Positions 61,001 to 64,000 of a stretch of DNA of 64,000 bases are shown here, one piece after another. The notes under the pieces are model-generated. The model saw nothing but the letters and a program-made list of their open reading frames with translations, had not been told where the DNA came from and made no database searches. The stretch is from Mimachlamys varia. Its lineage: Eukaryota > Mollusca > Bivalvia > Pectinida > Pectinidae. The position numbers were made by a program, and so were the translations under genes. The stretch spans positions 1,773,501 to 1,837,500 of the forward strand of contig OX392530.1 in assembly GCA_947623455.1 (NCBI GenBank), read 5' to 3'. Every line of letters starts with the position of its first letter. Position 1 is the first letter of the stretch.

Positions 61001-63491
61001 TCCAATTCCATGGTTGGAATAGTACATTATGACATTCTGGGGGAGCTAGTATGTGCAGTGATAAATCAACTTTAATACTTATGAATGATGCATGTTCACA
61101 TCCCATAATTTCTTTTTTTTTCTTCTTTTTTTTTTCCTTTTTACTATCAAAACCCTTCAAGCACATTCCTACATATAAATATTTTCAAAATAATGGATTA
61201 AGAAAATATAGAAATATTTTTTGATTTTTTTCTTAAAATACCTTGCACTTGATTTTCCTAGTGTATACATGCACAGGGTACCCAGATATTTTAAAGACAC
61301 TTATTTATTTGATTATTTTCTTCATCGAGATTTTGGATGAAGCCAAAGATGGAGTTACCTCCCTTCAAGTGTCTGACAAGGAAATCCTGACAGGATCAAC
61401 GGATGGTAGGATCAGGAGATATGACCTCCGTGTCGGCAAATTGTCCGTGGATTTTATAGGAAGTAAGTAATGTTACTTCTTGTTTACCATATAGTCTAAT
61501 TAGTCATGTATACGTTATCCTAGATATCCTGGAGTTACGCTCACCTACATTCTATACACCCCTGGAATATGTCGTGGGGGAAACTGAAGACAAGAAGATA
61601 GCAGTTTGATTGGTCTCGGGTAAAAATACCCTGAACAATCACTAGGTTTATACCATTTTTGAAGATTTCAGCTTCAAAGCCTGTCAATTTTTACTGTTAT
61701 GTAACTGCAATATTTGTACATGTACATTAAAAGATCAAACTAGTCTTCTTGCCTCATTAACAAGGTGGCCCACACATGCACTGAGCCTTCAGTCTTGCCA
61801 TGACATATTCCAGGAGTGAAGAGAGTGTAGATGAGCATAACACATGGATATCAAGGATGTGTTTTTGAAGATTATCATGGCTGTAGCAAAGCAAAGTTAA
61901 CATTTAACTCAATAAAATACAAAAAAAGTATAAAATAATAGAAGTGTCTTACTCATACATAAAAAGTGGCTATTGAGATATGAATGGATGAGGTTTATTG
62001 ATACAGTATTGCATCTATAACAAATCATATTTTCATAAATGTCATTTTAGATTGTCAAGCTCAACAGCTTGATCAGGTGCTTAAGTAGATATTTTTGGGA
62101 ATTCATGCATACAATTTGTAGCTTTAGTGGAAAAATGAAGACCTTTTTCCTTAACTTTTGTTATCCCTGCTAGCTTGCTGTGAGTACTACACATATTTGA
62201 GTTAAAGAGAACTGTTTTGGGATTGTAGGTCCTGTGACATGTGTTAATTTCACCCGAGACAGTCAATGTATCCTCACCAGTTCACTGGACAGTAGCATCA
62301 AACTGATGGACAAGGACACCGGGGAAATGCTGAATGAGTAAGTGTTAGATAGAGATTAGCTCAGTACAGTTCTCAACACCACGAAGCGGTCACCTTATAG
62401 TTGTCTATATCTAGATAAGTGTTAGAGATTAGCTCAGTACAATTCTTAACATCACGAAGCGGTCACCTAATGGTCGCCTATATCTAGATAAGTGTTAGAG
62501 ATTAGCTCAGTACAATTCTCAATATTACATAGCGGTCAGCTAATGGTCGCCTATATCTAGATAAGTGTTAGATAGAGATTAGCTCAGTACAATTCTCAAC
62601 ATTACCAAGCGGTCAGCTAATGGTCGCCTATATCTAGATAAGTGTTAGATAGAGATTAGCTCAGTACAATTCTCAACATCACGAAGCGGTCACCTAATGG
62701 TGTCCTATATCTAGGTATGTGTTAGATAGAGATTAGCTCAGTACAATTCTCAATATTACATAGCGGTCACCTAATGGTGTCCTATATGTAGATATGTGTT
62801 AGAGATTAGCTCATGATCAGTACAATTCTCAACATCACAAGCAGTCACCTAATGAAGTGGTCACCTAATGGTCGCCTATATCTAGATAAGTGTTAGGTAG
62901 AGATTAGCTCAGTACAATTCTCAACATATTTTTACATAAAGTAAAACATCTTGGCCAAAAATTATTCAATTAATATCCCATTTACTTATCTTATTGTTCT
63001 TCTATTACATCAGCAAAATTCACGTACAATTAGTTGGAACCCGAGAGGTAGATCACATATGAAGGTGTACATGGGACATCAGCCAGGTACTGGTCACTAG
63101 TTGGTGTCCGTGTTCTACTGGAACTCTGGCTTTCCTGCACTTCTAATGTCTGGCACTTCAAAATGACAACTGTTAAAAGGAAACTAAACACAAACAAACT
63201 TACAGTGTACACTAAATAACCTAGTGATTTAAAATAAAGACTTGGTAATCAAATACATTTAATTTCATATGACAAATATTGATAAAGATTAAAGACAATC
63301 GAAAAATTGAAAATTGCTGTAAAAGATATCAACTCATTGTATGAAATATAACAAGTAGTTTTTGTCCTTTTCTCAGATACAAGGGTCACAAAAACGATAA
63401 CTACCGACTGGACAGCTGTCTGAATGTCGCTGACACCCATGTCCTTAGCGGGTCAGAGGACGGCAATGTCTACATCTGGAGTCTTGTAGAG
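58014..63491 (+). CDS. WDR83: WDR83/MORG1 WD40 protein, 5' six exons; 3' end outside window
   Basis: Six exons join in frame to 258 codons of a protein normally about 315 long. WDR83 is a seven-bladed WD40 scaffold, known as a MAPK organiser and as a component found in catalytic spliceosomes. The order of repeats is seen directly: blade 1 (CLTCGSDKSVRLWN), blade 2 (GHGYEVLDA...SGGMDKTVMLFD), blade 3 (SGSIDSTVRIWD), blade 4 (DEAKDGV...GSTDGRIRRYDLR), blade 5 (SSLDSSIKLMDKDTG) and blade 6 (YKGHKNDNYRLDSCLNV...SGSEDGNVYIWSL). Blade 7 must lie in one or more exons beyond 64000. The divergent MAGOH partner may be co-expressed through the shared promoter. The acceptor of exon 4 is unusual (see that entry). 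Confidence 0.97.
58175..58250. repeat. Hairpin with 19-bp arms in WDR83 intron 1
   Basis: TTCACAATAGCAACCCATG (58178-58196) pairs with CATGGGTTGTTATTGTGAA (58230-58248), one G:T-type mismatch, 33-nt loop. Confidence 0.8.
58510..58640. mobile_element. Foldback element in WDR83 intron 1
   Basis: CTATGATCCGCTGAAATATTGGGA is mirrored by TCCAATATTTCAGCTTATCATAG. Outside it, GTAGACTATAG pairs loosely with CTAGTAGACGTATAG. About 130 bp. Confidence 0.6.
58785..59000 (+). mobile_element. tRNA-derived SINE
   Basis: AAGTGGTCTAGCTAGAGTGT serves as the A-box region. GAAGGTCCTGGGTTTGAACC is a good B-box region. The tail contains CTTAGCAAGGGGACATCCAA, which matches the SINE at 14.8 kb. It lies in WDR83 intron 1. 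Confidence 0.65.
59757..59981 (+). CDS. WDR83: WDR83 exon 2: blades 1-2
   Basis: The acceptor is tactttcag|TTGGTGG and the donor is CATGCAG|GTAATT; 225 nt, phase 1 in and out. It encodes CLTCGSDKSVRLWNPHRGIA, TYTGHGYEVLDA and SGGMDKTVMLFDVATGKAV. Confidence 0.97.
60015..60480 (-). mobile_element. Dispersed element, reverse orientation, in WDR83 intron 2
   Basis: It begins TTTTTAGCTCACCTGGCCTA and reads toward ATAACCAAAAGGCCCAGG, then AATGACCTTGATCTTCTTTC and AAGGTCACTGG. This is the reverse complement order of the unit at 24-26.7 kb, so it carries both the GCTCACC end and the inverted GGTCA module. Confidence 0.65.
60768..60880 (+). CDS. WDR83: WDR83 exon 3: blade 3
   Basis: The acceptor is ttcacacag|GAACTG and the donor is ATCCAA|GTACGG; 113 nt, phase 1 in and 0 out. 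It encodes TVNCVKFNEESTLILSGSID and STVRIWDCRTKKMEPIQ. Confidence 0.96.
60965..61050. mobile_element. ~90-bp hairpin MITE family, copy in WDR83 intron 3
   Basis: TTGAAGACACATTTGAACTC and TTCCATGGTTGGAATAGTAC are the reverse orientation of the copies at 12.6 and 37.6 kb. Confidence 0.65.
61330..61462 (+). CDS. WDR83: WDR83 exon 4: blade 4
   Basis: The acceptor ttcttcatcgag|ATTTTGG has G at position -3, which is rare, but the phase and homology (LDEAKDGVTSLQVSDKEILT) fix it. The donor is ATAGGAA|GTAAGT, phase 1 out; 133 nt. Confidence 0.93.
62229..62337 (+). CDS. WDR83: WDR83 exon 5: blade 5
   Basis: The acceptor is gggattgtag|GTCCTG and the donor is CTGAATGA|GTAAGT; 109 nt, phase 1 in and 2 out. 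It encodes PVTCVNFTRDSQCILTSSLD and IKLMDKDTGEMLNE. The sequence just after the donor seeds a tandem array in the next intron. Confidence 0.96.
62340..62930 (+). repeat. 73/77-bp tandem array in WDR83 intron 5, about 8 copies
   Basis: AGAGATTAGCTCAGTACAAT recurs at 62351, 62424, 62497, 62574, 62651, 62728 and 62801. Lengths alternate 73/77 bp through a GATA insertion. The first unit begins inside the exon 5 donor (GAGTAAGTGTTAGATAGAG), and later units read GATAAGTGTTAG. Confidence 0.93.
63377..63491 (+). CDS. WDR83: WDR83 exon 6: blade 6
   Basis: The acceptor is ccttttctcag|ATACAAG and the donor is GTAGAG|GTAAGG; 115 nt, phase 2 in and 0 out. It encodes YKGHKNDNYRLDSCLNVADT, HVLSGSEDGN and VYIWSLVE. 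The next exon lies outside the window. Confidence 0.96.
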
Positions 63492-64000
63492 GTAAGGCCT
63501 CTTTTATAAATCCTCAGTTTCATTTGGTATGTGTGTATGAGTTTTGGACGGATCTTATTCAAACCTTGTATGTTTTTTTCCCTTGGTTTTTACTATAATT
63601 GGAAGAGTTATGGCCCTTTACATATTTTACAATCTTATTGAAAGATTTTAACTCAAAATTTATTTATTTTTATATCATAAATATTTTTTTTAACAATCTT
63701 TTGTTGTAGTAATTGTTCAATTCAAGAATCTCTCATATTTCATACAACGAACACAGTATAAGATTTGCACAAAATATTTCTTTACCAGGATATTATAATT
63801 AGGTCTCAATTACAATGTGTTACCCTAATATCTTATCTTTACCTATAAGAATAACTGTTGTGATATAAGAAGCACTGAGTGACAACTGTCTGATCTGATT
63901 AACATTGAATGGCTAAATTTGGCTGATGAATAATTTCCAATGTATCATTAAATGTCAGACAGCTATACAAGTGGTTAAAATGGCAACCTTGGACTGGGTC

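Overview
This 64 kb window looks like nuclear DNA of a bivalve mollusc. It is AT-rich, has long introns with GT/AG splice sites, and is crowded with tandem minisatellites and small non-autonomous transposons. The lineage call rests on dispersed repeat families that I remember from bivalve genomes (elements with 'ttttagctcacc...ggtgagctaaaa' ends, and 'tgacctt...aaggtca' modules). I could not check it by a search.

Three protein-coding genes are supported. (1) A CCDC17-like gene lies on the minus strand. It has a GC-rich noncoding first exon near 46.5 kb, a start codon at 42350, and about 13 coding exons down to 8.1 kb. Up to three candidate terminal exons follow at 5.2, 1.9 and 1.3 kb. The N-terminal C2HC zinc finger and a conserved coiled-coil segment (exon 10) identify the family. 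(2) A complete five-exon MAGOH (mago nashi) gene lies on the minus strand at 57705-52406, encoding 148 residues. It is the exon-junction-complex core subunit. (3) WDR83 (MORG1) lies on the plus strand from 58014 and runs off the right edge. Six exons (258 codons, WD repeats 1-6) are inside the window. MAGOH and WDR83 are head-to-head with about 308 bp between start codons, so they probably share a bidirectional promoter. Both proteins are linked to the spliceosome.

Region by region: 1-8.2 kb holds the candidate terminal exons, separated by a 2 kb array of a 54-bp unit. The 8.2-10.1 kb stretch holds exons 12-14 and a 150-bp duplication that copies a splice donor. The 10-18 kb stretch is one long intron with LINE remnants, a 31-bp array, SINEs and a 1.1 kb dispersed element. 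The 18-24 kb stretch is the dense core of CCDC17. The 24-36 kb intron has a 145-bp array and a 70-bp array. The 36-46.6 kb stretch is the 5' part of the gene. The 46.6-52.3 kb stretch is intergenic, with hairpin families and a broken reverse-transcriptase fragment. The 52.4-64 kb stretch is the MAGOH/WDR83 pair.

The most interesting observations are: two candidate CCDC17 terminal exons that look like an ancient exon duplication; an RFX X-box-like motif next to a forkhead site at the CCDC17 promoter; a tandem array carrying about 32 nuclear-receptor half-sites; arrays built from or containing 5' splice-site sequence; and several small transposon families with clear inverted repeats. I saw no RNA gene other than tRNA-derived SINEs, no CRISPR, and no prokaryotic feature.
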